Source of the DNA: Pseudoscardovia suis | GTDB taxonomy: Bacteria > Actinomycetota > Actinomycetes > Actinomycetales > Bifidobacteriaceae | NCBI RefSeq assembly: GCF_002797875.1 | Contig: NZ_PGFC01000004.1 | Span: 1-64,000, forward strand | Length of the DNA: 64,000 bases | Direction: 5' to 3' | Part shown: positions 1-8,053 of the stretch, piece by piece | How positions within the stretch are numbered: the first letter of the stretch is position 1 | Layout of the letters: the number at the start of each line of letters is the position of its first letter | Translations under genes and position numbers: made by a program | Notes under the pieces: generated by a model | What the model was told of the DNA's origin: nothing | The model's database searches: none | The model's input: only the letters and a program-made list of their open reading frames with translations

Positions 1-2
1 AA

Positions 3-56
3 CCCGGCACCTCAATCGAATGGACCGACCTGCACATGCCCGTCTTCAACACCTGA
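3..56 (+). CDS. 3' end of a gene cut by the window edge
   Basis: One frame stays open from the left edge to a TGA at 54-56 and reads PGTSIEWTDLHMPVFNT. Its composition looks like a genuine protein C-terminus, but 17 residues are too few to assign a family. The neighbouring 283-309 hairpin belongs to the opposite-strand gene. It could also be chance open frame. Confidence 0.3.
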   Translation, partial: PGTSIEWTDLHMPVFNT

Positions 57-99
57 ACGAGAAGTCTAAAGCAATAACTTTGGTTCCTATATGCCTATT

Positions 100-235
100 T
101 ATCGGCTGCGCGGTTGTGGTGAGGCTGCGTGGCTGTGGGGTTGTGGGGCTGTGGGGTTGTGGGATGAGGGGTATGGAGATGTGGGGCTGCAGAGCTGCGC
201 GGCGGCTGTGGTGCGGCTGCGGGATGACATGGGGA
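100..235. repeat. G/T-rich low-complexity stretch
   Basis: Short imperfect repeats of the kind GGCTGTGGGGTTGTG follow one another on the + strand. Several overlapping open frames cross this stretch on both strands, but they show only repeat-derived composition. I see no gene between position 57 and the terminator at 283. Confidence 0.6.
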
Positions 236-282
236 CGGGCGAAAACAAACGACGGTCAGAGAAACAGATAGGGAAACAAATA

Positions 283-309
283 GCGGCTTGACCGCTAGGG
301 TCAAGCCGC
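283..309 (-). terminator. Rho-independent terminator of the RpfB-like gene
   Basis: An 11-bp perfect stem (GCGGCTTGACC pairing 283-293 with 299-309) closes a 5-nt loop. On the minus strand it is followed by a U-rich run (TATTTGTTT), just downstream of the minus-strand gene ending at 337. Confidence 0.75.
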
Positions 310-336
310 ATGAATCATCAGGATTTTGTTCGGCAA

Positions 337-1380
337 TCAGTAGCTGCCGTTGGCAATCCAGTGATTGTAGGCTGCCGTGATGCCGCCGTAACGACCGTTG
401 CAGTAGCCAACGAACCACTTGATCTGCGTCTGGTAATTCGTCTGCCAATCGGCGCCGGCGGATGACATCTTGGAGCCAGGCAGTGCCTGAGGCAAGCCAT
501 AGGCGCCGGAGGATGCGTTCGTTGCGTTGACACGCCAGCCGGATTCATGGGAGATGATGAAGACGAGGGCGGTGAAGTCGTTTTCCGTGTAGCCGTTGCT
601 GATGAGATAGTCATGCGCCCACGACTGCATTTCGCTGGCAGGTGTCGTCACGCCCAGCGATGCGGAGCTGGAGCTGCCGCCTGATGTCGTGGATGCGCTG
701 CTCGTCGTCTTCGTGCCCACGAGCACGACGCGATCTTGCGGAGCGGTCTTCACATACGAGCTCAGCGTGTTCTTCGACGTCACGGTGTCGCCGGTCTTGC
801 TCACGAGGCTCACGGTTTCCATGACGCCCTTGGCGCCTTCGGACTCCACCTTCGTCGTGCCCTTGTCGAGCGTCGGGTCTTCCTTCGTGACCGTATTGAA
901 GTCGATGTCGGAATCCTCGGTCACCACATCGGAGTCTGCGCTCGTGATGGTGATAACCGTCGATTCATCGACCGCTGCGTCGAGCCCGGGCGAGACGGTG
1001 TCGCCCTTGGCGAGCGTGATGTTGCCCGCTTCGAGCACGCTGCGCACGTCCGTGAACGCCGTGTCGGACGAGACGATTTTCGTCTGGCCGTCGATGACGA
1101 CGGTGGCGAAGACCGTTGCGTCGGTGGCGCCGTTCTCATGCTTGGCGATGGCTTCACGAATTGTGTCACGGGATGCGGCTCCGGTGATGTCATTCACCGA
1201 GTAGGCATCCGCGGAGGAATCCGCAAGCACCGTGGTATGACGCGTGACCGCCGCTTCGCTGGAGGCTCCCATGGCGAGCACCGCCACGAGCGTCATTGCC
1301 GTGACACCCGTCACCTTCCACTGCCGAATGCTCAGCCGTTTGTAGAAAGGCTGCTTGGGAAGTCGATGGCTGGTAGACAT
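337..1380 (-). CDS. RpfB-like cell-wall protein (DUF348, G5, transglycosylase-like domain)
   Basis: Predicted secreted or membrane-anchored peptidoglycan-active protein of 347 residues. A cationic N-terminus and hydrophobic segment (about 20-45) form a signal peptide or anchor. A DUF348-type domain follows (about 85-155), then a G5 domain (about 155-225) and a Ser/Thr-rich linker. The C-terminal 100 residues are lysozyme-like: the ISHESGW motif supplies the likely catalytic Glu, followed by GAYGLPQALPGSKM. This architecture is that of RpfB and related lytic transglycosylases of Actinobacteria, which cleave glycan strands during growth or resuscitation. I chose ATG 1380 because GGAG lies 9 nt upstream; a TTG at 1395 is the only in-frame alternative nearby. 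The gene is monocistronic, with a predicted promoter at 1489-1517 and a terminator at 283-309. Substrate and physiological role are inferred from the family. Confidence 0.88.
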   Translation of the reverse strand: MSTSHRLPKQPFYKRLSIRQWKVTGVTAMTLVAVLAMGASSEAAVTRHTTVLADSSADAYSVNDITGAASRDTIREAIAKHENGATDATVFATVVIDGQTKIVSSDTAFTDVRSVLEAGNITLAKGDTVSPGLDAAVDESTVITITSADSDVVTEDSDIDFNTVTKEDPTLDKGTTKVESEGAKGVMETVSLVSKTGDTVTSKNTLSSYVKTAPQDRVVLVGTKTTSSASTTSGGSSSSASLGVTTPASEMQSWAHDYLISNGYTENDFTALVFIISHESGWRVNATNASSGAYGLPQALPGSKMSSAGADWQTNYQTQIKWFVGYCNGRYGGITAAYNHWIANGSY

Positions 1381-1488
1381 ATAGGTAAACTCCAATCCTT
1401 GCAGATCCTGCTGCCTAGCAGGTCTAACTGCCGGTGTTCCCGTTATCCCTGTGTATTTCGCATCAGCGGTTATCTGTACTGGTCAATA

Positions 1489-1517
1489 ATCCTAAGCTCA
1501 ACGCGTGACGTATGCAA
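1489..1517 (-). promoter_or_regulatory. Predicted sigma-70-type promoter of the RpfB-like gene
   Basis: On the minus strand, TTGCAT (1512-1517) and TAGGAT (1489-1494) are separated by exactly 17 nt. This would give a leader of about 100 nt, which contains a small hairpin (CCTGCT/AGCAGG, about 1405-1420). I looked in this leader for a ydaO-type c-di-AMP riboswitch, which controls rpf genes in some actinobacteria, and could not recognise one. Confidence 0.45.
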
Positions 1518-1643
1518 AAAATGACGCGACCCAATGCTTGAAAACCGTTGGAATTTCAATGGTTTCACGCAGTGAATCGCGTCAGTGCGTTACATATGCG
1601 CGTGTTGCGCCGGCTGGATGTTTGCAGGCAACCAGCCGAGCGT

Positions 1644-2006
1644 TCACTGGGCGTCGGCGGCGTCGTCCGCTGCCTCGTCGGGAATCTCCAAGGCGATGGC
1701 CTGGCCGATCAGATCCTCGAGCTGCTCGGAGCCCAAGGCGCCGGCGCCGCTGTAGACGACCTGCCCCTTCTTGAACACGATGAGAGTGGGCACGGCGCTG
1801 ATCTGCGCTTGCGCGGCAAGCTCTTGCTGCTGATCGACGTCCACCTTGCCGAAGAACACGTCCGGGTGCTGCTCGGAAGCCTGCTCATACACGGGGCCGA
1901 AGGCACGGCACGGCGGGCACCAGGTGGCCCAGAAGTCCAGAAGGACCACATCGTTTTTCTCTACGGCATCGGCAAGATTGGCGCTGGTGATCTCGTGGGT
2001 TGCCAT
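1644..2006 (-). CDS. trxA: Thioredoxin
   Basis: Cytosolic dithiol-disulfide oxidoreductase of 120 residues that keeps protein thiols reduced with thioredoxin reductase. The thioredoxin fold is clear: LLDFWATWCPPCRAFGP carries the redox pair with a WCPPC active site rather than the common WCGPC, followed by the cis-proline region SAVPTLIVFKKG. The last 15 or so residues form an acidic, Ala/Asp-rich tail (DEAADDAADAQ) beyond the usual end of the fold. ATG 2006 is preceded by GGAG at a good distance. It is transcribed alone, divergently from the DUF4916 gene, with a 250-bp gap before the RpfB-like gene. The Gly-to-Pro change in the active site occurs in other thioredoxin-family proteins and may alter redox potential. 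Confidence 0.93.
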   Translation of the reverse strand: MATHEITSANLADAVEKNDVVLLDFWATWCPPCRAFGPVYEQASEQHPDVFFGKVDVDQQQELAAQAQISAVPTLIVFKKGQVVYSGAGALGSEQLEDLIGQAIALEIPDEAADDAADAQ

Positions 2007-2293
2007 AATCGCTCCTTACTACTTACTGCAACTACATACGTTTGCTTGTTCATTGCATGCGCGGCATGCATGTCTTTGATTGTGCTGTTGTGTTTGCGCG
2101 CGGCTGTGTGTTGCGGGCCATGCCCGGAAGCGCGGCCAGGCGTTGCTCCACCGCTGGGACAATCACTGAGGTCAATGTTCCTCGGCGGTCTGGGAAAAGT
2201 CAATGAAGCACTCGAAATTACGCTGCCAGCGGCATACGTGATGTCACGGCAACGATATTTGTGGCTCGCGCTATGAACACGGATAATGGGGAC

Positions 2294-2917
2294 ATGGCTG
2301 TTCTTAATGATGAAGTGCCGGATGATGATGACTTCGACGCCAAGCGCAAGCGCGGCGAGTTCGACCACATCACTCCGGACGATGTGGTGAATGCCGGCGG
2401 CACGCCCCCGGGGTGGCTCAGCGACACCGAGATTTCGCGTGTGCGCGGCGAAATCCCGATTCCCTACGTCGTGGTGGTGCCTGTGCGCACTGACGAAACG
2501 GGGCATGTGACGCAAGTGGGCACGCTGCTGGCGGTGGACGACGATGGCACCATCACGCGCACGCTCGTGGCGGGGCGCGTGCTGTTCCACGAGACGATTC
2601 GCAACGCGGTGCGCCGCAACATCGCCCGTGATCTGGGCGACCTCGCGCTACCCGTGCTGCCCGCCACCATGACGCCGTTCACCGTGGCGGAGTTCTTCCC
2701 GACTCCTGGCGCCAGCGATTATTTCGATCCGCGCCAGCATGCGATTGCATTGTGCTATGTCGTGCCGATGGCCGGCGATTGCAAACCGCAGGATGAGGCG
2801 CTGGACGTCGAATGGTGCAATCCGGAAGACGCGATGCAGCCGGACTTCTACGAACAGGTGCCCAACGGCTGCGGGCGCATCATCCGCGCTGGGCTTATGT
2901 GGGCGGGCATCGTCTGA
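2294..2917 (+). CDS. DUF4916 (Nudix-fold-like) protein
   Basis: Protein of about 207 residues resembling the actinobacterial DUF4916 family, a Nudix-like fold of unknown substrate. Visible landmarks are WLSDTEISRVRGEIPIPYV, the VVVPVRTDE strand, a GRVLFHETIRNAVRRN segment where a Nudix helix would lie, and a C-terminal DVEWCNPEDA segment like the Nudix DARWM strand. The canonical Nudix box GX5EX7REUXEEXGU is not present, so hydrolase activity is doubtful. In-frame starts exist at GTG 2261, ATG 2273 and ATG 2294; I favour 2294 because GGGG lies just upstream, but the choice is weak. It lies 72 bp upstream of the NudC fusion gene, which is also Nudix-related; whether they are co-transcribed is unknown. 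Confidence 0.7.
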   Translation: MAVLNDEVPDDDDFDAKRKRGEFDHITPDDVVNAGGTPPGWLSDTEISRVRGEIPIPYVVVVPVRTDETGHVTQVGTLLAVDDDGTITRTLVAGRVLFHETIRNAVRRNIARDLGDLALPVLPATMTPFTVAEFFPTPGASDYFDPRQHAIALCYVVPMAGDCKPQDEALDVEWCNPEDAMQPDFYEQVPNGCGRIIRAGLMWAGIV

Positions 2918-2989
2918 AATTCAAGCGGTTTCCATGCTGGTGGGTAAAGTTGAAGCGATTGGACTCAAGCCTAAGGAGGGCACTTCAGG

Positions 2990-5041
2990 ATGCGCATTGC
3001 TACGACCTCGTACCGAGACGGCGGCTCCATTCCTGTCGTTCTGCTTCATGCTTTCCCCATCGACCATCGCGTGTGGGATGATTGCGCGCAGGCTTTGATA
3101 GAGCAAGCCGACGCTCAGGGATTCGAGCCGTTCCCCATCTATGCCCCTGACATGCCGGGCGCCGGCGAGAGCCCGGTGCCGTCGATGCAAGACACCGGCG
3201 CCGTGGATGACGATGGCGCGTATGCCGAGGCGATGGACAACATGGCGCGTGCCATCGTCGATCAGGTGCTCACCGCCAATGGTCATGAGCGTGCTTTTTT
3301 CGTGGGCATTTCGATGGGTGCGTATCTGGCGCTCGCGATTCACCGTCTGTTCCCGCAGGCAGTCGCCGGTTTGGCAATCGTGGACTCCAAGTCTGCCAAC
3401 GATGGCCCCGAGGCCCGCGCCGACCGCATTCGCATCGCCCATGAATGCTGGGAAACCCATAGCGTGGCATCGGTCATGCATTTTGCCCAGCCCCATGAGG
3501 GCGACTCGGACTTCAAGAAATCCGACGCGTTCATCAATACCTTCACCCGGTGGATCAATGAACAGACCCCTGCAGGCGTGGCATGGCGCGAGCTCATGGC
3601 AGCAGGCCGCCGCGACGAAACCGATCAGTTGGAAGCGTTGCGAGTGCCTGCCGGCTTGGTGAGCGGCGAAAGGGATCCTTCGAGCAACCCGGCGATGATG
3701 CGCACGCTGGCGCCGCTGATGCGCAACACCCACGTGGACTTCACGCAAATCGATGACGCCGGTCATTTCAGCTGCTTTGAAAAGCCCCGTGAGGTCGCGG
3801 CGGCATTGCTCACCACCTACCGGCGCGTGTGCGACGAGCAGATGCGTTTGCATCCGCAGGGTGATGATGTGGATGCTGCGCTCGCCCCGTTCACGAGCGC
3901 CACGGCGGATGGTGGCGCATCTGACGGAGGCGACGCAGCTGCTCCGACCGCTGCAGCCTCTGATGCGGCGCCAGTGTTCCGGGGGAGCCATCTTATTTCT
4001 CCGATTGCCATGATCCAGCCGTTGGCACGCCTGCCGCTGGCGCAGGATGTGGTGGATGACCGCACGGCGGACCGTGAGAAGCCTGGTTTCTTGGACGAGA
4101 TCATGGCTGACCGCGCGACCCAGGTGTTCCTGGTGTCTCATGGACTGGTGGCGGTGCCCAAGGCGAGCCGCGCGAATCCGCGGCTGGCGATGCTTCCGGC
4201 GGATTATGTCGCCGACGCCATCGCACAGGCGCATGGTGCCGTTGTGATGTTCATGGGCACGCACACCGTGGGCGGGCAGCGCCATCATTATGTGGCGGTG
4301 GACATCTCCCGTTCGATGGACGCCGCGCCGGATGCGCGACATGTGAGCGCCGACAACGATTTCGGCACCATCGCCGACGATTCCTCCGCACACAAGCTGA
4401 TGTTTGCCGAATTGGCGAGCAAGCGTTTCGATTGGTGCGATTTGCGTGATTTCGCGCCCGCCGCGCCGTCATTGGATGCTGGCCTCGCCGTGCGAGCGGT
4501 GAGCCTGGGCGCATGGCATGCCTCCCAGCGGTTCTGCCCGTGCTGCGCAAGCCCCGTGGAGCCAGCCAACTGCGGTTGGGCACAGCGGTGCACCAACAAG
4601 GCGGACGGCAACCGTCTGCTGTTCCCCCGCATCGAGCCTGCGGTCATCACGATGGTCATTGATTCGCATGACCGCGTGCTGTTGCAGCACAACACGGCGT
4701 TCCGCGGCAACCTGTATTCCGTGTGCGCGGGCTTCGTGGAGGCCGGGGAGAGCCTGGAACACGCAGTGCGCCGTGAGTGCGAAGAAGAAACCGGTGTGAA
4801 GCTTGCGGACGTGAAGTACATGGGGTCGCAAGTGTGGCCGTTCCCCGCATCCCTGATGGCGGGATTCGTGGCGTATGCGCAGAGCGAGGACGTGCATGTG
4901 GACGGCGTGGAAGTCGCCGACGCACGGTGGATGAGCCGCGATGACCTGACCGCCGCGATTGCCCGTGACGAAGTGACCCTGCCGGGTCGCGCCGCAATCG
5001 CACGATATATGTTGTCCCAATGGTATGGCAAGGAGCTGTGA
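2990..5041 (+). CDS. nudC: Fusion of alpha/beta hydrolase and NudC-type NADH pyrophosphatase
   Basis: A 683-residue two-enzyme fusion. Residues 1-285 are an alpha/beta hydrolase: oxyanion region LLHAFPIDHRVWDD, nucleophile elbow GISMGA with Ser108, acid Asp229 in SGERD, and His259 in DAGHFSCF. An Ala/Asp-rich linker (about 295-325) follows. Residues 330-683 resemble NudC, which splits NADH and NAD-capped RNA: Nudix box GFVEAGESLEHAVRRECEEE starting at residue 581, then the NudC hallmark SQVWPFPASLM. The zinc-ribbon region has Cys516, Cys518, Cys519 and Cys534, but the expected fourth ligand (Cys534+3) is Lys537. NudC alone is usually about 260-310 residues. AAGGAGG lies upstream of ATG 2990, and the stop overlaps the next gene's ATG by one base, so the two are translationally coupled. 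The hydrolase substrate is unknown. Confidence 0.85.
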   Translation: MRIATTSYRDGGSIPVVLLHAFPIDHRVWDDCAQALIEQADAQGFEPFPIYAPDMPGAGESPVPSMQDTGAVDDDGAYAEAMDNMARAIVDQVLTANGHERAFFVGISMGAYLALAIHRLFPQAVAGLAIVDSKSANDGPEARADRIRIAHECWETHSVASVMHFAQPHEGDSDFKKSDAFINTFTRWINEQTPAGVAWRELMAAGRRDETDQLEALRVPAGLVSGERDPSSNPAMMRTLAPLMRNTHVDFTQIDDAGHFSCFEKPREVAAALLTTYRRVCDEQMRLHPQGDDVDAALAPFTSATADGGASDGGDAAAPTAAASDAAPVFRGSHLISPIAMIQPLARLPLAQDVVDDRTADREKPGFLDEIMADRATQVFLVSHGLVAVPKASRANPRLAMLPADYVADAIAQAHGAVVMFMGTHTVGGQRHHYVAVDISRSMDAAPDARHVSADNDFGTIADDSSAHKLMFAELASKRFDWCDLRDFAPAAPSLDAGLAVRAVSLGAWHASQRFCPCCASPVEPANCGWAQRCTNKADGNRLLFPRIEPAVITMVIDSHDRVLLQHNTAFRGNLYSVCAGFVEAGESLEHAVRRECEEETGVKLADVKYMGSQVWPFPASLMAGFVAYAQSEDVHVDGVEVADARWMSRDDLTAAIARDEVTLPGRAAIARYMLSQWYGKEL

Positions 5042-7590
5042 TGGGCGAGGACGAGAACAACGACTACCTGCAAGCCGGCCCCGCTGACAGCGGAACGCAT
5101 GGCGAGGCTGCCGCCAAGGCGCCGGAAGAGATGCCGCCTGTTGTGCCGGTGAGTGCGAATCCTGATGCATCGGGGGCGGATGGCAGCGCTTTCGCTGTTC
5201 CTGAGGTGACTCAGGACCCTGAGGCAACGCAGGCCTACAATCCGTTCGAATTCATCGACGAACCGGCGCCGCCGGTCCCTCCCGCACAGCCTGCGGCACC
5301 GCTGTCGGTCCCGCCTTTGACGCCGTCGGAGCAAGCGTCGCGGCCCGTGCCAGCCGCACATCCTGTGCAACCGGCGCAGCCGGTGTTGCCCGCGCAACCG
5401 GTGCCGCCTGCACAGTCGGGACAACCGTCGGCATTGGAGGAGACGCAGGCCTTTGTGCCGTTGTTCGCTCAGACGGAATCATTTACGCCAGCGGCTGACG
5501 AGCAGCCCCAGTCGTTTGCACCCACGGTTCCTCCGGTTCCCCAGGCTCCTATCCAGGCTTCGGTGCCTCCGGTTCCTCAGGCTCCGGTTCCCCAAGCTCC
5601 GGTTCCCCAGGCTCCGGTTCCCCAGGCCCCGCTGACACAGCAGGTTCCCGAGCCCACGCCTGCTGAGCAGACGCAAGCATATGATCCTTTCTCTGATGAG
5701 TCGTTCGCTGGTTCCGCGGTGACGGATTCTCAGGATGCGAACGCGCACCTCGCGGATTTCCAGTCCGAGACCCCGCACAGTGCCGATGCGTCGGAAGACC
5801 AGATGGCAACCGGCGTTCAGAGCATGGCTGATCTTCGGGATACGTCTGATATTCAGGACGCCTCCGATGAGTGGAATTCGATCATGAATGAGCCGGAAGA
5901 GGCGACAAGCCTTGCACTTCCCGGCAAGCAAACCACCCAGCGCAAGCGCATGACCACGTGGGCGATCATATTCGCCGCAATCGTGCTGGTGATGCTCGGC
6001 GGCATTCTGTTCCTCCATTTCCACTACGCCAATCGTGTGGCGCCGGGCGTGAGCCTGGGCGGAACGGACCTGGGCGGCATGACTGAGTCGCAAGCGCGTT
6101 CCGAAGTCCAGACGATCGCAGGGCAGACCACCGTATCGGTGACAGGCGGGGACACCACCGTCGTCTCCACGCTCAATGACCTGGGCGTGACAGTGGATGT
6201 CGACAAAACCGTGAGCGACATACTCGCCACCAAACCGGCGAATTCATTCGGTGGATTCTTCGAGCGCATCAATCCTTTCGCTCGCCGCAGCGCCGCCCTT
6301 GACGCTTCCATCGACGAAAGCACAATGCTCACCTACCTCACGGATGCGATGATTGACGAAGACCAGCGTTTGGAAAACGCCACCGTCGCCTACAACAAGG
6401 ACCTGTCCCGCTACACCTACACCGACAGCAAAGACGGCAAGACCGTTGACCTGACCCCGGTGAAGGACGCGGTGTCGCAGGCGCTCGCCGATCCTGGAAC
6501 CGCACATTCGGCGACGACCACCGTTCGGGATGGCACCGCCACCGTGACGACGCAGACCGCATCCAGCATCTGCGATCAGGCGAACCAAAGGCTCAACAAT
6601 CCGGTTGTGCTGCGCACTGACGGCGGCACAAGCATGACGATTCCCGTTTCGACGGTTGCGTCGTGGATTACCTTGACGACGGATCTTGACCAAGGTTCGA
6701 TTTCGCTGGATTACGATTCATCCGCCATCGACCAATACGTGGCGGATTCCGTCTCGGGGCAGCTCAACCGCGACGCCACTGATGAGATCATCGTCAAAGA
6801 CAGCACCGGTAAGCAGCTGGGCACATTGCAAAGCGGCAAGAAAGGCGTGCAGGTCAACGACACCTCCACCGTCGGTTCGCAAATTCTGACCATTCTCCAG
6901 GACGGCAACGGTGGCAAGATCACCGTGGGCGCGCAGGTCACCGATTACAAGACGCAGACGCAGACACGCAATCTCACCGGCGCCAACGGTGACATGTGGG
7001 TGCAGGTGGACTTGACGCAGCAGACGCTCACCGTTTCCAACGGCAGCACCGAAGTCAAGAAGATCGACATCTCCACCGGCACTGCTGGTTCTGCTACGGT
7101 CACCGGCACGTATTTCGTGTGGGATCGCGCGGAGTCCGGCGCTGTTGTGGGCGAAGACACCGGGTCCAACAACCCGCAGTGGATTACGTATTACAACGGC
7201 GACGTGGCGATCCTGGGCGCTGACTGGGATCAGGAGTCCATTACAAAAGGCATGCCGTCCACGCACGGGTGCATCTACATGTCGTCAGCCGACGCCAAGT
7301 GGGTGTATGACAACGTGAAGAATGATGTCGTGGTGGTGGTCTCCGGTGGCACTCCCACCCAGCCGGCGCGCAACGACGACTCCGACAAAGACGACGATTC
7401 CGATAAAGACAACAAGGATTCCGACAACAAGGATTCCGACAACAAGGATTCGGACAACAAGGATTCGGACAGCAGCAAGGACAAAGACAAGGCCAAGGAC
7501 AACAACAATAACAACACGCCGTCTGCCTCTGCGTCATCCTCGTCCGCGGCGCCATCGTCATCAGCTACACCAACGGCGTCATCGCATTGA
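5041..7590 (+). CDS. L,D-transpeptidase (YkuD) with PG-binding domains and repeat tails
   Basis: Membrane-anchored 849-residue enzyme that makes 3-3 peptidoglycan cross-links or attaches proteins to the wall. Residues 1-300 are cytosolic, Pro/Gln-rich and disordered, with tandem PQAPVPQAPVPQAP repeats near 185-200. One membrane segment follows (about 304-328). Extracellular PG_binding_4-type modules come next (about 345-640), then the YkuD domain with catalytic Cys744 in GMPSTHGCIYMSS. The C-terminus is low complexity: (DNKDS)n, then Asn and Ser/Ala runs. The long unstructured N-terminus is unusual in length. ATG 5041 has AAGGAG 4 nt upstream and overlaps the nudC stop codon, so I reject the in-frame ATG at 5020. 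An inverted repeat spans the stop codon. Regulation by nucleotide or energy state through coupling with the NudC fusion would be speculation. Confidence 0.92.
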   Translation: MGEDENNDYLQAGPADSGTHGEAAAKAPEEMPPVVPVSANPDASGADGSAFAVPEVTQDPEATQAYNPFEFIDEPAPPVPPAQPAAPLSVPPLTPSEQASRPVPAAHPVQPAQPVLPAQPVPPAQSGQPSALEETQAFVPLFAQTESFTPAADEQPQSFAPTVPPVPQAPIQASVPPVPQAPVPQAPVPQAPVPQAPLTQQVPEPTPAEQTQAYDPFSDESFAGSAVTDSQDANAHLADFQSETPHSADASEDQMATGVQSMADLRDTSDIQDASDEWNSIMNEPEEATSLALPGKQTTQRKRMTTWAIIFAAIVLVMLGGILFLHFHYANRVAPGVSLGGTDLGGMTESQARSEVQTIAGQTTVSVTGGDTTVVSTLNDLGVTVDVDKTVSDILATKPANSFGGFFERINPFARRSAALDASIDESTMLTYLTDAMIDEDQRLENATVAYNKDLSRYTYTDSKDGKTVDLTPVKDAVSQALADPGTAHSATTTVRDGTATVTTQTASSICDQANQRLNNPVVLRTDGGTSMTIPVSTVASWITLTTDLDQGSISLDYDSSAIDQYVADSVSGQLNRDATDEIIVKDSTGKQLGTLQSGKKGVQVNDTSTVGSQILTILQDGNGGKITVGAQVTDYKTQTQTRNLTGANGDMWVQVDLTQQTLTVSNGSTEVKKIDISTGTAGSATVTGTYFVWDRAESGAVVGEDTGSNNPQWITYYNGDVAILGADWDQESITKGMPSTHGCIYMSSADAKWVYDNVKNDVVVVVSGGTPTQPARNDDSDKDDDSDKDNKDSDNKDSDNKDSDNKDSDSSKDKDKAKDNNNNNTPSASASSSSAAPSSSATPTASSH

Positions 7591-7608
7591 TGCCGTTGGT
7601 GTAGCTGA
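7561..7608. terminator. Inverted repeat spanning the L,D-transpeptidase stop codon
   Basis: A perfect 17-bp inverted repeat (7561-7577 with 7592-7608) has a 14-nt loop that contains the TGA stop at 7588-7590. No T-run follows, so it is an atypical terminator or an mRNA 3'-end stabiliser. The left arm encodes the last residues of the protein. Confidence 0.55.
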
Positions 7609-7630
7609 CCCAATCGAGTAGGCTGGAGCC

Positions 7631-8041
7631 ATGACACAGACACAGCAGCAGTTGCCCCAGGACCTTCTCTATTCGAAAGGCCATGCCTGGGTGCGAGAAG
7701 AAGCCGACGGCACCGTCACGCTGGGCATCACTGCGTATGCCGCGGACCAGTTGGGCAAGCTTGTGTACATAGACATGCCTTCGATTGGGGATGCGCTGGA
7801 GGCGGGCGAGGAATCGTTCGACATTGAATCGGGTAAGTCCATCTCGCCGTTTGTGAGCCCTGTCTCCGGCGAAGTGACGCAGGTCAACGACATGGCGGAC
7901 GAGGATCCAACGATTGTCAATGCAGATCCGTATGGCGACGGATGGTTGGTGAAGGTCACGTTGGACGGCGGCGCGCCTACTGCTGATGACGGTCTGATGA
8001 ATGCTGATGAATACGAGGAATTTGCAAAAAGCCAGGGATGA
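7631..8041 (+). CDS. gcvH: Glycine cleavage system H-like lipoyl carrier protein
   Basis: Lipoyl-carrier protein of 136 residues, the usual GcvH length. The N-terminal KGHAWVREE and GITAYAADQLGKLVYIDMP match GcvH. The lipoyl hairpin is FDIESGKSISPF with the acceptor Lys69, followed by VSPVSGEVTQVN. In complete systems GcvH shuttles aminomethyl groups among GcvP, GcvT and the lipoamide dehydrogenase. None of these partners is in the window, and bifidobacteria generally lack a full glycine cleavage system. A stand-alone role for the lipoyl protein, or a role as substrate for the lipoate ligase at 13537, is therefore plausible. ATG 7631 lies 40 bp after the transpeptidase stop. The next gene follows within 12 bp, suggesting one transcript. 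Confidence 0.92.
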   Translation: MTQTQQQLPQDLLYSKGHAWVREEADGTVTLGITAYAADQLGKLVYIDMPSIGDALEAGEESFDIESGKSISPFVSPVSGEVTQVNDMADEDPTIVNADPYGDGWLVKVTLDGGAPTADDGLMNADEYEEFAKSQG

Positions 8042-8053
8042 GGCAACGGCATT

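Noticed and set aside
1396-1643. ydaO-type c-di-AMP riboswitch upstream of the RpfB-like gene
   Set aside because: I looked for the conserved core and could not find it; only a small hairpin is visible.
2921-4393. Long antisense open frame of 490 codons opposite the NudC fusion gene
   Set aside because: High-GC codon bias leaves the opposite strand open; it is His/Arg-rich and matches no family, whereas the + strand has clear enzyme motifs.
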